Shown in pieces: positions 8,826-16,788 of a stretch of DNA of 64,000 bases. Numbering within the stretch: the stretch's first letter is position 1; the number at the start of each line of letters is the position of its first letter. The notes under the pieces are model-generated. The model saw nothing but the letters and a program-made list of their open reading frames with translations, had not been told where the DNA came from and ran no database searches. The translations under genes and the position numbers were made by a program. This stretch comes from Pseudorhodoferax soli (GTDB lineage: Bacteria > Pseudomonadota > Gammaproteobacteria > Burkholderiales > Burkholderiaceae_C), in contig NZ_QPJK01000002.1 in the NCBI RefSeq assembly GCF_003337555.1, positions 868,001-932,000 of the forward strand, in the 5' to 3' direction.

Positions 8826-11221
8826 GCCTTCGCTCCCGCAGCGGCCAGCGCCGCCAGCACGCGCTCGGGGCTGGCCGGGCATTCGGTCAGCTCGGCACCC
8901 AGCGCGAACAGCGCGTCGTTGACCGCGTTGATGATCGCGGCCGGCGGCGCGATGGCCCCGCCCTCGCCGATGCCCTTCTGCCCGAACAGCGTGTGCGGGC
9001 TCGGCGTTTCCATGTGGCTGATCTTGAGCGGCGGCATCTCGCCGGCGCCGGGCAGGATGTAGTCGGCCAGCGTGGAAGCCAAGGGCTGGCCTTCGGCATC
9101 GAACGGCATCTCTTCATACAGCGCGGTGCCGATGCCCTGCGCCAGGCCGCCGATCAGCTGGCCCTCGACGATCAGCGGGTTCAGCAGCACGCCGCCGTCC
9201 TCGCAGATCGCGTAGTCGAGCAGGCGCACCTGGCCGGTGGCGGTGTCCACTTCCACCGCACAGGCGTGGCAGGCGTAGCTGAAGGTGCCGGTGTCGGGCT
9301 GGGTCTTGTAGCCCACCACGATCTCCAGGCCGCCGGGGTCGATGCCGGGCGGGATCTTCTGCGGCGCGCGGTACCAGGTGCGGGCGATCTCGGCCAGCGT
9401 CAACGCGCTGGCGCCGTCCGCGGTGTGGAAGCTGCCGCCCTCCAGGCGCAGCGTGTCTGCCGGCGCCTCCAGCAGCACTGCCGCCATGGCGCGCATGCGC
9501 TCGGCCAGCGCCTTGGCGGCCGTGCCCACGGCGCCGCCGGACATCACGGCGCAGCGCGAGCCCCAGGTGCCGGTGGAATACGGCGACTGCGCCGTGTCGC
9601 CATGCACGAGGCGCACCTGCGCGATGGGAATGCTCAGCACGGTGTGCGCGACCTGGGCCATCGAGGTCTCCATGCCCTGGCCGTGCGAGTGAGCGCCCAG
9701 GCGCAGTTCGAGCACGCCATCGGGCGTGAAGCGCGCGGCGCATTGCTCGTAGCCCGGCACCATGGGAATGCCCCAGCCGTGGTAGACCGAGGTGCCATGG
9801 GCGCCCTGCTCGCAGAACACCGCCAGGCCCAGACCGATGCGGCGGGTGGCAGGCCGGCCATCGGCCGTGCCGTGGGCGGCCTGCTGGCGCTGGCGCCAGC
9901 CGTCCCAGTCCAGCGCGGCCACGGCCCGGTCCATCGCCTGCTGGTAGTCGCCCGAATCGAACAGCTTGTTGGTGATGTTGGTGTACGGCATGGCCGCGGC
10001 GGGCACCAGGCTCCTGGCGCGCAGCGCATGCGGCTCGATGCCGAGGTCGCGCGCGGCGGCGTCGAGCATGAGTTCGAGCGCGAAGCACACGCCCGTGCGC
10101 GCCACGCCGCGGTACGGCAGGATCGGCGGCTTGTTGGTGGCGGCCGAACGCGTGCGGCAGCGGAACCAGTCCATCCGGTAGGGGCCGGGCAGGATGGAGC
10201 CGACCTGCGCGGCCTCCAGGCAGGCGCTGAAGGGGTAGGACGAATAGGCGCCGGAATCGACCACCGCGTCGCATTCGATGCCGACGAGCCGGCCATCCGC
10301 CTCGACGGTGACCGCGATGTCGTAGGCATGCTCGCGGCAGTTGGCGTTGGCGCTGAGCTGCTCGCGACGGTCTTCCAGCCAGCGCACCGGGCGGCCCAGG
10401 TGCCGAGCCAGCCAGGCGCAGCAGATCTCCTCGGGCAGCAGCAGGCCCTTGTAGCCGAAGCCTCCGCCCACGTCGGGCGAGATGACGCGCACCTGGCCCT
10501 GGTCCAGGCCCAGGCACTCCGCCAGGCCGGTGCGGTTGATGTGCGGCAGCTGCGCGGCCGAGTACATCACCAGCTGGTCCATGCGGTGGTCCCACCAGCA
10601 CAGCACGGCGCGGCCTTCGAGCGGCATCATGCATTGGCGCGCCGTGCGCAGCTTGCGCCGCACGGTGTGGGTGGACTGGCTCGATTCGGCCACGCGCCGG
10701 TCCACGTTGGTTTCGGCGAACACGTTGTCGGCCCAGTCGTCGTGCAGGCGGGTCGGCGAGGCCATGGCGGCGTGCATGTCGGCCAGCACCGGCAGTTCGG
10801 CGTAGTCGACCTCGACCCCGGCGGCGATGTCTTCGGCGCGGGCACGCGTGGGCGCCACGCACGCGGCCACCAGTTCGCCCACGTGGCGCACCTTCTCATG
10901 CGCCAGCGGCCACTGCACCGAGCGCTTGAAGCCCGGCAGCGCCGAGGCCGCCAGGATCGGCTGCACGCCCACCAGGTCGGCCATGGTGTAGACCATGTTC
11001 TCGTAGCCGGCCGGCTTGGCGATGCCGTTGATGCGGGCATGCGCCAGCGGCGCGCGCACGAAGGCCACGTCCAGCATGTCGGGCATGCGGATGTCGCCGA
11101 CGAACTGGCCGCGGCCGAGCAGCAGGCGCTGGTCTTCCTTGCGCTGCACGCGCTGGCCGACGCCTTGGCCGGCAGAGACAGCGGGCGGCTGCAGCAGATG
11201 GGGCGAAGTGGGTGCGTTCAT
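8822..11221 (-). CDS. Molybdenum hydroxylase, large molybdopterin-binding subunit (xanthine dehydrogenase superfamily)
   Basis: Catalytic subunit of about 799 residues. The loop that separates true CO dehydrogenases (AYxCSFR) from other members reads PYRGVAR here, so this is a hydroxylase of the broad xanthine dehydrogenase/form II class. The active-site Glu is present in GQKGIGEGG near the C terminus. A GTG start at 11260 is possible, but the ATG at 11221 (MNAPTSPHL) is preferred because the longer version would run over a palindromic site and the end of the previous gene. Operon order L-M-S-G suggests hydroxylation of an N-heterocycle or aldehyde with CoxG-assisted membrane coupling. Confidence 0.9.
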   Translation of the reverse strand: MNAPTSPHLLQPPAVSAGQGVGQRVQRKEDQRLLLGRGQFVGDIRMPDMLDVAFVRAPLAHARINGIAKPAGYENMVYTMADLVGVQPILAASALPGFKRSVQWPLAHEKVRHVGELVAACVAPTRARAEDIAAGVEVDYAELPVLADMHAAMASPTRLHDDWADNVFAETNVDRRVAESSQSTHTVRRKLRTARQCMMPLEGRAVLCWWDHRMDQLVMYSAAQLPHINRTGLAECLGLDQGQVRVISPDVGGGFGYKGLLLPEEICCAWLARHLGRPVRWLEDRREQLSANANCREHAYDIAVTVEADGRLVGIECDAVVDSGAYSSYPFSACLEAAQVGSILPGPYRMDWFRCRTRSAATNKPPILPYRGVARTGVCFALELMLDAAARDLGIEPHALRARSLVPAAAMPYTNITNKLFDSGDYQQAMDRAVAALDWDGWRQRQQAAHGTADGRPATRRIGLGLAVFCEQGAHGTSVYHGWGIPMVPGYEQCAARFTPDGVLELRLGAHSHGQGMETSMAQVAHTVLSIPIAQVRLVHGDTAQSPYSTGTWGSRCAVMSGGAVGTAAKALAERMRAMAAVLLEAPADTLRLEGGSFHTADGASALTLAEIARTWYRAPQKIPPGIDPGGLEIVVGYKTQPDTGTFSYACHACAVEVDTATGQVRLLDYAICEDGGVLLNPLIVEGQLIGGLAQGIGTALYEEMPFDAEGQPLASTLADYILPGAGEMPPLKISHMETPSPHTLFGQKGIGEGGAIAPPAAIINAVNDALFALGAELTECPASPERVLAALAAAGAKA

Positions 11222-11229
11222 CGTGTTAG

Positions 11230-11241
11230 GTGGTGTGCCAC
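11230..11241. promoter_or_regulatory. Putative MarR operator, copy 1 (upstream of Mo-hydroxylase large subunit)
   Basis: GTGGTGTGCCAC followed by ATAT matches the palindrome at 13123 in 10 of 12 positions. It sits in the short gap between the oxygenase gene and the hydroxylase large-subunit ATG, where an internal promoter could lie. Confidence 0.5.
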
Positions 11242-11252
11242 ATATTTGGTCG

Positions 11253-12236
11253 TCAGACACGGGTCTGCTGGTACTTCTCGGTGCGGTAGTCGCCCGAGCG
11301 CACCGGCGGGTACTTGGCTTCGCCGGGCGGTGCCACGCACTCCACCAGCGCGTCGTAGTTCGGGTGGTGGAAGAACGCGATCGAGATGCGCTGCGCCGCA
11401 GGGCCCGCCTCGGCCGGCGGGTTGACGACGCGGTGCACGTTGGAAACCCAGCGGTCGTTGGTCCAGCGCATCAAGAGGTCGCCGATGTTGACGACGAAGG
11501 TGTCCGGCGCCGTCTCCACCGGCAGCCAGTCGCCCTGGCGCGTGCAGACCTGCAGGCCACCGGCGGTGTTCTCGCCGTTCAGGATGGTCAACAGGCCGTA
11601 GTCGGTGTGGGCCCCGGCGCGCAGCTGGCCCGGCTCGGGCGCCACGGTCTGCTCCGGGTAGAAGTTGATGCGCATCGCCGTGATGTGGCGGTCGATCTTG
11701 TCGTCGAAGAAGTCCTCGTCGATGCCCAGCGCCAGGGCGACCAGCGACATCATCTCGCCCGTCAGCCGCTCCATGTGCGCGTAGTAGGCGGCGGCGGCTT
11801 CGGCGAAGCCTGCAGGCGCGGCCGGCCAGCGGTTGGGGATGAAGTAGCGGCGGCCCTCCTCGCCCGTGAAGTAGGGCGCGTCGGGCCACTGCTCGCGGCC
11901 GAAGTGGTAGTACTCCTTGAGGTCGCCGGGCGCTGCGCCTGCCACGCCCACATTCGCGCGCGACAGCGCGTCGAAGCCCAGCGCACGGTAGCCCCGCGGC
12001 ACGGCCGGGTCCGCCGGCGCGGCCTCGCGTTTGGTGGCCAGCGGCAGGTTGAAGAAGTGCCTGGCGTGGCTGCGCAGCGTGTCGATGGTCGCCAGCGGCA
12101 CGCCGTGGCCGCGCACGGTGAAGAAGCCGATGTCGGTGCAGGCCGCTTCCATGGCGCGGGCGGCGCGCAGGCGCTCGTCGGCGCGGCCGTGCAGCGCGGC
12201 GGACAGGTCGATGACGGGGATGGCGCTGGTCGTCAT
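11253..12236 (-). CDS. Isopenicillin N synthase family 2-oxoglutarate/Fe(II)-type oxygenase
   Basis: 327-residue non-heme iron oxygenase. The N-terminal DIOX_N region (IPVIDLSAALHG) precedes the jelly-roll core. The iron ligands are His and Asp in GAHTDYGLLTIL and a distal His in VHRVVNPP; RISIAFFHHP carries the Arg/Ser that bind 2-oxoglutarate in relatives. It lies 8 bases after the SDR gene. Members hydroxylate or desaturate small molecules; together with the SDR this suggests a second oxidative step on the same compound. The substrate is unknown. Confidence 0.88.
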   Translation of the reverse strand: MTTSAIPVIDLSAALHGRADERLRAARAMEAACTDIGFFTVRGHGVPLATIDTLRSHARHFFNLPLATKREAAPADPAVPRGYRALGFDALSRANVGVAGAAPGDLKEYYHFGREQWPDAPYFTGEEGRRYFIPNRWPAAPAGFAEAAAAYYAHMERLTGEMMSLVALALGIDEDFFDDKIDRHITAMRINFYPEQTVAPEPGQLRAGAHTDYGLLTILNGENTAGGLQVCTRQGDWLPVETAPDTFVVNIGDLLMRWTNDRWVSNVHRVVNPPAEAGPAAQRISIAFFHHPNYDALVECVAPPGEAKYPPVRSGDYRTEKYQQTRV

Positions 12237-12244
12237 GGCCGGCC

Positions 12245-13000
12245 TCAGTGGAAGTAGGCGCCGCCGTCCACCACCAGCGTCTGCCCGGTGATGAAGGCCG
12301 AGGGCGCGTCGGCGAAGAACTCGATGGCGCCGATCACGTCATCGGGCAGCATGTCGCGTGCCAGCACCCGGCCGCGCAGCGAGGGGCCCTTGACGCCCTC
12401 GACCAGCACCGGGTTGGCCAGCGCGCCGTCGCTGAGCGTGAAGCCCGGCGCCACGCTGTTGACCAGCACCTTGTGCACGCCCAGCTCGGTGGCCAGCGCC
12501 CGCGTGAGCGAGATCACCGCGCCCTTGCTGGCCACGTAGTGCGCCATGCCCGGGTTGCCCTTGAACGCCACGCCCGAGGAGATGTTGACGATGCGCCCGC
12601 CGCCCGCGCGCTGGAAGGCCGGCAGCACCGCCTTGCACGTGAGGAACACGCCAACCACGTTGACGTTCAGCACCTGCTGCCACTCCTGCACCGTGAGCTG
12701 CTCGAAGGGCTTGGGGGTCAGCGACGAATAGATGCCGGCGTTGTTGACCAGCACGTCGATGCGGCCGTACAGCGCCTCGGCCTGTGCGGCCATGGCCTCG
12801 ACCTGCTCGGGGCTGGAGACGTCGACGGCGACACCCAGCGCATCGATGCCCTGGGCCTGCAGCTTCGCTGCGGCAGCCTCGGCGCCGTTGCGGTCGGCCA
12901 CGACGACCTTGGCGCCGCGCGCACCGAAGCGCTGCGCGACGGCGTAGCCGATGCCCTGTGCTGCCCCTGTGACGATCGCCACCGACTGTTCGAGACCCAT
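12245..13000 (-). CDS. Short-chain dehydrogenase/reductase (SDR) family oxidoreductase
   Basis: 251-residue classical SDR. The NAD(P) motif is TGAAQGIG, NNAG is present, and the catalytic Ser (NISSG) and YVASK are intact. The start at 13000 (MGLEQSVAIVTG) is preferred over the longer frame because homology begins there. VVADRN after the second strand suggests NAD(H) preference. It is first in the minus-strand operon, behind a 229-base leader that contains a palindromic operator. Confidence 0.9.
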   Translation of the reverse strand: MGLEQSVAIVTGAAQGIGYAVAQRFGARGAKVVVADRNGAEAAAAKLQAQGIDALGVAVDVSSPEQVEAMAAQAEALYGRIDVLVNNAGIYSSLTPKPFEQLTVQEWQQVLNVNVVGVFLTCKAVLPAFQRAGGGRIVNISSGVAFKGNPGMAHYVASKGAVISLTRALATELGVHKVLVNSVAPGFTLSDGALANPVLVEGVKGPSLRGRVLARDMLPDDVIGAIEFFADAPSAFITGQTLVVDGGAYFH

Positions 13001-13122
13001 GTTCACCGTGCTCCTGTAGGTTGCACGACGACAGAGCAACTGCCATGCCACTAGTGCATCGGCGTCACACCGTCACTGATCCAGGTCATTGAAACAGAAG
13101 GGGAATTTCAGCCCATAACTAC

Positions 13123-13134
13123 GTGGTGCACCAC
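13123..13134. promoter_or_regulatory. Putative MarR operator, copy 2 (perfect 12-bp palindrome upstream of the SDR operon)
   Basis: GTGGTGCACCAC is a perfect palindrome flanked on the right by ATATATAG. It lies in the 229-base space (13001-13229) between marR and the SDR gene. The rest of that spacer shows no ORF or other clear feature. Related sites occur at 11230 and 13809. Confidence 0.6.
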
Positions 13135-13229
13135 ATATATAGGGGAAGACCAGCGCTGGATGCCGCACCATTGCGGAGCGCCGGCGGCGCGATCAAACCA
13201 AAACGGGGCACACCACCGGAGCGGCGGCG

Positions 13230-13739
13230 TCAGCGCAGTTTCCAGGGCACCACGCTGGTGTCGTTGTGCGACTCGACCAGCTGGATCAACTGCAGCATGA
13301 AGCGCTCGCGCTCGCTCTCGGGCAGGTAGGCGATGGTGCGGTCGTGCGCGCGCTGCGCCGCGCCGTCCATGCGCTTGGCGAGCGCACGGCCCTTGCGCGC
13401 GATGCGCACCAGCTTCACGCGCCGATCGGCATCCGATTGCCGGCGCTCGACCAGGCCACGCGCCTCCAGACGGGGCAGCACCTCGGCCACGCTGGTGCGC
13501 TCCAGGCCGACCTCATAGGCCAGCGTGTTCTGGTCCATCTCTCCGTGTTCGGCCAGCACCGTCAGCAGGCTGTACTGCACCGGCGTGACGTTGTACTGCT
13601 GGGTTTCCTCGGTGAACAGCCAGGTGTGGATCTGGTGCAGCCGCCGGATCAGGAATCCGGGCCGGGCAAACAGCGCAGAGCGCTCGCAGTAGTGGTCCAA
13701 CTGCGCCCGCACGGGCTGGGGATGGTCTTCTTCTGTCAT
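13230..13739 (-). CDS. MarR family transcriptional regulator
   Basis: 169-residue winged-helix regulator. The central region (QYNVTPVQYSLLTVLAEHG, then LAYEVGLERTSVAEVLPRLEARGLVERRQ) is the MarR DNA-binding core, followed by the basic wing (DADRRVKLVRIARKGRAL). The ATG at 13739 (MTEEDHPQP) is preferred over an in-frame TTG at 13745. It is divergent from the amidohydrolase gene; the 121-base intergenic region holds a site related to the palindromes at 11230 and 13123. MarR proteins usually bind such dyads and release on ligand binding, so it is the likely local repressor. Confidence 0.9.
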   Translation of the reverse strand: MTEEDHPQPVRAQLDHYCERSALFARPGFLIRRLHQIHTWLFTEETQQYNVTPVQYSLLTVLAEHGEMDQNTLAYEVGLERTSVAEVLPRLEARGLVERRQSDADRRVKLVRIARKGRALAKRMDGAAQRAHDRTIAYLPESERERFMLQLIQLVESHNDTSVVPWKLR

Positions 13740-13808
13740 GCGCAAAGTCTAGCCGCGCCCGATCCCCAGGCTGCACCAGATCGGCGCCTTCCGGCTGGCA
13801 CAAATTAT

Positions 13809-13820
13809 GCGGTACACCAC
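13809..13820. promoter_or_regulatory. Putative MarR operator, copy 3 (marR / amidohydrolase divergent promoter)
   Basis: GCGGTACACCAC followed by CTATC matches the perfect palindrome at 13123 in 10 of 12 positions. It lies about 40 bases upstream of the amidohydrolase ATG and 70 bases upstream of marR, well placed for autoregulation and control of the plus-strand operon. Confidence 0.5.
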
Positions 13821-13860
13821 CTATCAGTTCTCACCACCGCACAGGAAGCAGGCAAGACAA

Positions 13861-15129
13861 ATGACCAGCATGGTTCTGCAAGGGGGCCGGGTGATCGACC
13901 CCGGCGCCGGCCGCGACGGCCTATTCGACGTTCTCGTGACCGACGGCCGGATTGCCGCCATCGCCGACGACCTGGGCGCGGCCGTGCCGGCCGACGCCCA
14001 GCGCGTGGACTGCCGCGGCAAGCTGGTGCTGCCCGGCCTGATCGACACGCACGGCCATGTCTACCAGGGCGTGACCGGCCGCTTCGGCATGAACGCCGAC
14101 CTGTGCGGCGTGCGCTCGGGCGTGACCACGCTGATCGACCAGGGCGGCCCCAGCTGCATCACGCTGCCGGGCTTTCGCCAGTACGTGGCCGAGCCCTCGC
14201 ACACGCGCGTGCTGGCTTTCCTGTCGGCCTACCTGGCCGGCGGGCTGGAGGGCCACTACTACCCCGAGATGTACCGGCCCGATTGCCTGGACGTGGACGC
14301 CACCGTGAAATCCGCGCGCCAGAACCGCGACCTGGTGCGCGGCCTGAAGGCGCACGCCGAGATCGGCGGCTTCGCGCGCTGGGGCGTGGACGTGATGCGC
14401 CTGGCCTCGCGCATGGGCCGCGAGGCCGAGCTGCCGGTCTACATCCACTTCGGCCAGCTGTGGCCCAAGCCGGGCGACGGCGGCCTGCCCGTGAACCCCG
14501 ATTCGATCTTCAACCAGGTAGTGGAGATGCTCAAGCCGGGCGACATCCTGGCGCACCCGTTCAGCCGCCACCCGGGCGGTTTCGTGGAAGAGAACGGCAA
14601 GCTGCACCCGCTGGTGCCCGAGGCGGTGGCGCGCGGGCTCAAGATCGACGTGGGCCACGGCTCGCACTTCAGCTACAAGACCGCGCGCATCGTGCTGGAC
14701 GCCGGCATCGTGCCCGACACGCTGGGCGCCGACATGCACGGCTACAACACGGCCGTGCCCCAGCCGGCCGGCACCCCCGACAGCCACCCCGACGAAGAAG
14801 ACCACATGTTCAAGGGCAAGACGCGCTTCGGCCTGGTGTCGGCCATGACCAGCATGCTGGCGCTGGGCCTGCCGCTCGCCCACGTGGTGGACATGGTCAC
14901 GCGCAACGCGGCGCGCATGGCGCGCATGGAGGGCGAGCTGGGCACGCTGACCATCGGCGGCGTGGCCGACATCAGCGTGCTCAACGACGAGCGCGGGCGC
15001 TGGCGCATGACGGACAACGAGGGCACCGAGGTCTTCACCGAGCAGCTGCTGACGCCGGCGTTCTGCCTGCGCGCGGGCCGGCGCTTCGAGGCCGACGCGT
15101 CGATCCTGCCGGTGGCGCAGGAGGCCTGA
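13861..15129 (+). CDS. Amidohydrolase superfamily metallo-hydrolase (amidohydrolase/deacetylase type)
   Basis: 422-residue TIM-barrel metal-dependent hydrolase. The first metal ligands are H64 and H66 in GLIDTHGHVYQG. Later metal and substrate residues lie in GLKAHAEIGG, VYIHFGQ, ILAHPFSRHP, DVGHGSHFSY and DMHGYN. The start at 13861 (MTSMVLQGGRVIDPG) begins the typical N-terminal beta-sandwich. Relatives hydrolyse cyclic amides, N-acyl groups or esters. Beside a Mo hydroxylase, a ring-opening or deacylating step is a reasonable inference but unproven. Confidence 0.88.
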   Translation: MTSMVLQGGRVIDPGAGRDGLFDVLVTDGRIAAIADDLGAAVPADAQRVDCRGKLVLPGLIDTHGHVYQGVTGRFGMNADLCGVRSGVTTLIDQGGPSCITLPGFRQYVAEPSHTRVLAFLSAYLAGGLEGHYYPEMYRPDCLDVDATVKSARQNRDLVRGLKAHAEIGGFARWGVDVMRLASRMGREAELPVYIHFGQLWPKPGDGGLPVNPDSIFNQVVEMLKPGDILAHPFSRHPGGFVEENGKLHPLVPEAVARGLKIDVGHGSHFSYKTARIVLDAGIVPDTLGADMHGYNTAVPQPAGTPDSHPDEEDHMFKGKTRFGLVSAMTSMLALGLPLAHVVDMVTRNAARMARMEGELGTLTIGGVADISVLNDERGRWRMTDNEGTEVFTEQLLTPAFCLRAGRRFEADASILPVAQEA

Positions 15130-15186
15130 CGGTGTTGGCGCGCTGCTTGCTGCAGTCCGGCATCTCCGACTGAGGAACCCTTTCCC

Positions 15187-16788
15187 ATGACACAGCCCGT
15201 ACGAGGCCGCCGCGGCATGGCGGTCGCGCCCCACGCACTCGCCTCGCAATCGGCCCTGGCCGTGCTGCGCGAAGGCGGCAACGCGGTCGAGGCCATGGTG
15301 GCTGCGGCCGCCACCATCGCCGTGGCCTACCCGCACATGAACGGCATCGGCGGCGACAGCTTCTGGCTGGTCGGCATGCCGGGCGCCAGCGGCACCGAGG
15401 TGGTAGGCATCGACGCCTGCGGCGCCAGCGCCGCGGCCGTGCGCCGCGAGGACTACGCCGGCCGCCCCGCCATCCCGTTCCGCGGCGGCACGGCCGCGAT
15501 CACCGTGGCCGGCACGCTGTCGGGCTGGGACCAGGCGCTGGCCCTGAGCCGCACGCGGCTGGGCGGCCGGATGCCGCTGGACCGGCTGCTGGCCGACGCC
15601 ATCGATGGTGCGCGCCACGGCGTGCCCGTGACCGTGAGCCAGCACCGCAACAGCGCGGCCAAGCAGGCCGAGCTGCAGGCCATTCCCGGCTTTGCCGAGA
15701 CCTTCCTGCCGGGCGGCGGGGCACCGGCGGTGGGCAGCCTGTTCCGCCAGCCGCGGCTGGCCGCCACCTTCGAGCACTTGGCCCGCGCCGGGCTCGACGA
15801 CTTCTACCGCGGCGACCTGGCGCGCAGCCTGGCGCGCGACCTGCAGGCCGTGGGCAGCCCGCTGGCGCTGGACGACCTGGCCCAGCACCGCGCGCTGCTG
15901 CGCCAGCCGCTGCAGCTGGCGCACCGCGCCGGCACCGTCTACAACATGCCGCCGCCCACGCAGGGCCTGGTGTCGCTGATCATTTTGGGCCTGATGGACC
16001 GGCTGGGCGTGGAGCGCTTCGACCACCTGGGCGCCGACTACGTGCACGCAGCGGCCGAGTCGGTCAAGCAGGCCTTCAGCGTGCGCGACGGCCACATCAC
16101 CGACCCCGGCTGCATGACGGTGGACCCGGCCAGCTTCCTGCAGCCGGCCGCGCTGGACGCCATGGCCGCGCGCATCGACATGGGCCGCGCGGCGGCCTGG
16201 GGGCAAGGCAAGGGCCCGGCCGACACCATCTGGATGGGCGTGGTCGACGGCCAGGGCAACGCGGTCTCGATGATCCAGAGCATCTACCACGAGTTCGGCT
16301 CGGGCGTGGTGCTGCAGGGCAGCGGCGTGAACTGGCAGAACCGCGGCGCGTCGTTCTCGCTCGACCCGGGCCACATCAACACGCTGGCACCGCGCAAGAA
16401 GCCCTTCCACACGCTGAACCCGGCGCTGGCGCTGCTGAACGACGGCCGCACCATGGTCTACGGCAACATGGGCGGCGACGGCCAGCCGCAAAGCCAGTCG
16501 GCCGTGTTCACGCGCTGCGTGGTGCACGGGCTCGATCCGCAGGCCGCCATCGCCGCGCCGCGCTGGCTGCTGGGCCGCACCTGGGGCCAGAGCAGCGACT
16601 CGCTGAAGCTCGAAAGCCGCTTTCCCGATGCCACGGTGCAGGAACTGCGCGCGCGTGGCCACGCCGTCGAAGTGCTGGGCGCCTTCGACGAGACCTTCGG
16701 CCATGCCGGCTGCATCCTGCGCGACGCGGCAGGCACCTGCACCGGCGGCTTCGACCCCCGCTCCGACGGCAGCGTTGCCGCGTATTGA
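15187..16788 (+). CDS. Gamma-glutamyltransferase family N-terminal-nucleophile hydrolase
   Basis: 533-residue Ntn-hydrolase precursor. The expected self-cleavage site precedes T347 in GPADTIWMGVVDGQGNAV, where Thr becomes the N-terminal nucleophile. No signal peptide is seen (MTQPVRGRRGMAVAPHALAS), so it is probably cytoplasmic, unlike classical periplasmic GGT. In catabolic clusters such proteins act on amides or on glutamylated intermediates. Its stop overlaps the DUF1116 start (TGATG), so the two are coupled. Confidence 0.88.
   Translation: MTQPVRGRRGMAVAPHALASQSALAVLREGGNAVEAMVAAAATIAVAYPHMNGIGGDSFWLVGMPGASGTEVVGIDACGASAAAVRREDYAGRPAIPFRGGTAAITVAGTLSGWDQALALSRTRLGGRMPLDRLLADAIDGARHGVPVTVSQHRNSAAKQAELQAIPGFAETFLPGGGAPAVGSLFRQPRLAATFEHLARAGLDDFYRGDLARSLARDLQAVGSPLALDDLAQHRALLRQPLQLAHRAGTVYNMPPPTQGLVSLIILGLMDRLGVERFDHLGADYVHAAAESVKQAFSVRDGHITDPGCMTVDPASFLQPAALDAMAARIDMGRAAAWGQGKGPADTIWMGVVDGQGNAVSMIQSIYHEFGSGVVLQGSGVNWQNRGASFSLDPGHINTLAPRKKPFHTLNPALALLNDGRTMVYGNMGGDGQPQSQSAVFTRCVVHGLDPQAAIAAPRWLLGRTWGQSSDSLKLESRFPDATVQELRARGHAVEVLGAFDETFGHAGCILRDAAGTCTGGFDPRSDGSVAAY

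Noticed and set aside
4698-9062. Very long plus-strand open frame (over 1400 codons) opposite the liv and Mo-hydroxylase genes
   Set aside because: It is antisense to six well-supported genes and its translation is His/Arg/Gln/Gly-rich without domains, typical of a GC-rich shadow frame.
6801-11221. Aerobic CO dehydrogenase (coxLMSG)
   Set aside because: Gene order and a CoxG-like protein suggest it, but the large subunit has PYRGVAR instead of the AYxCSFR loop of true CO dehydrogenase.
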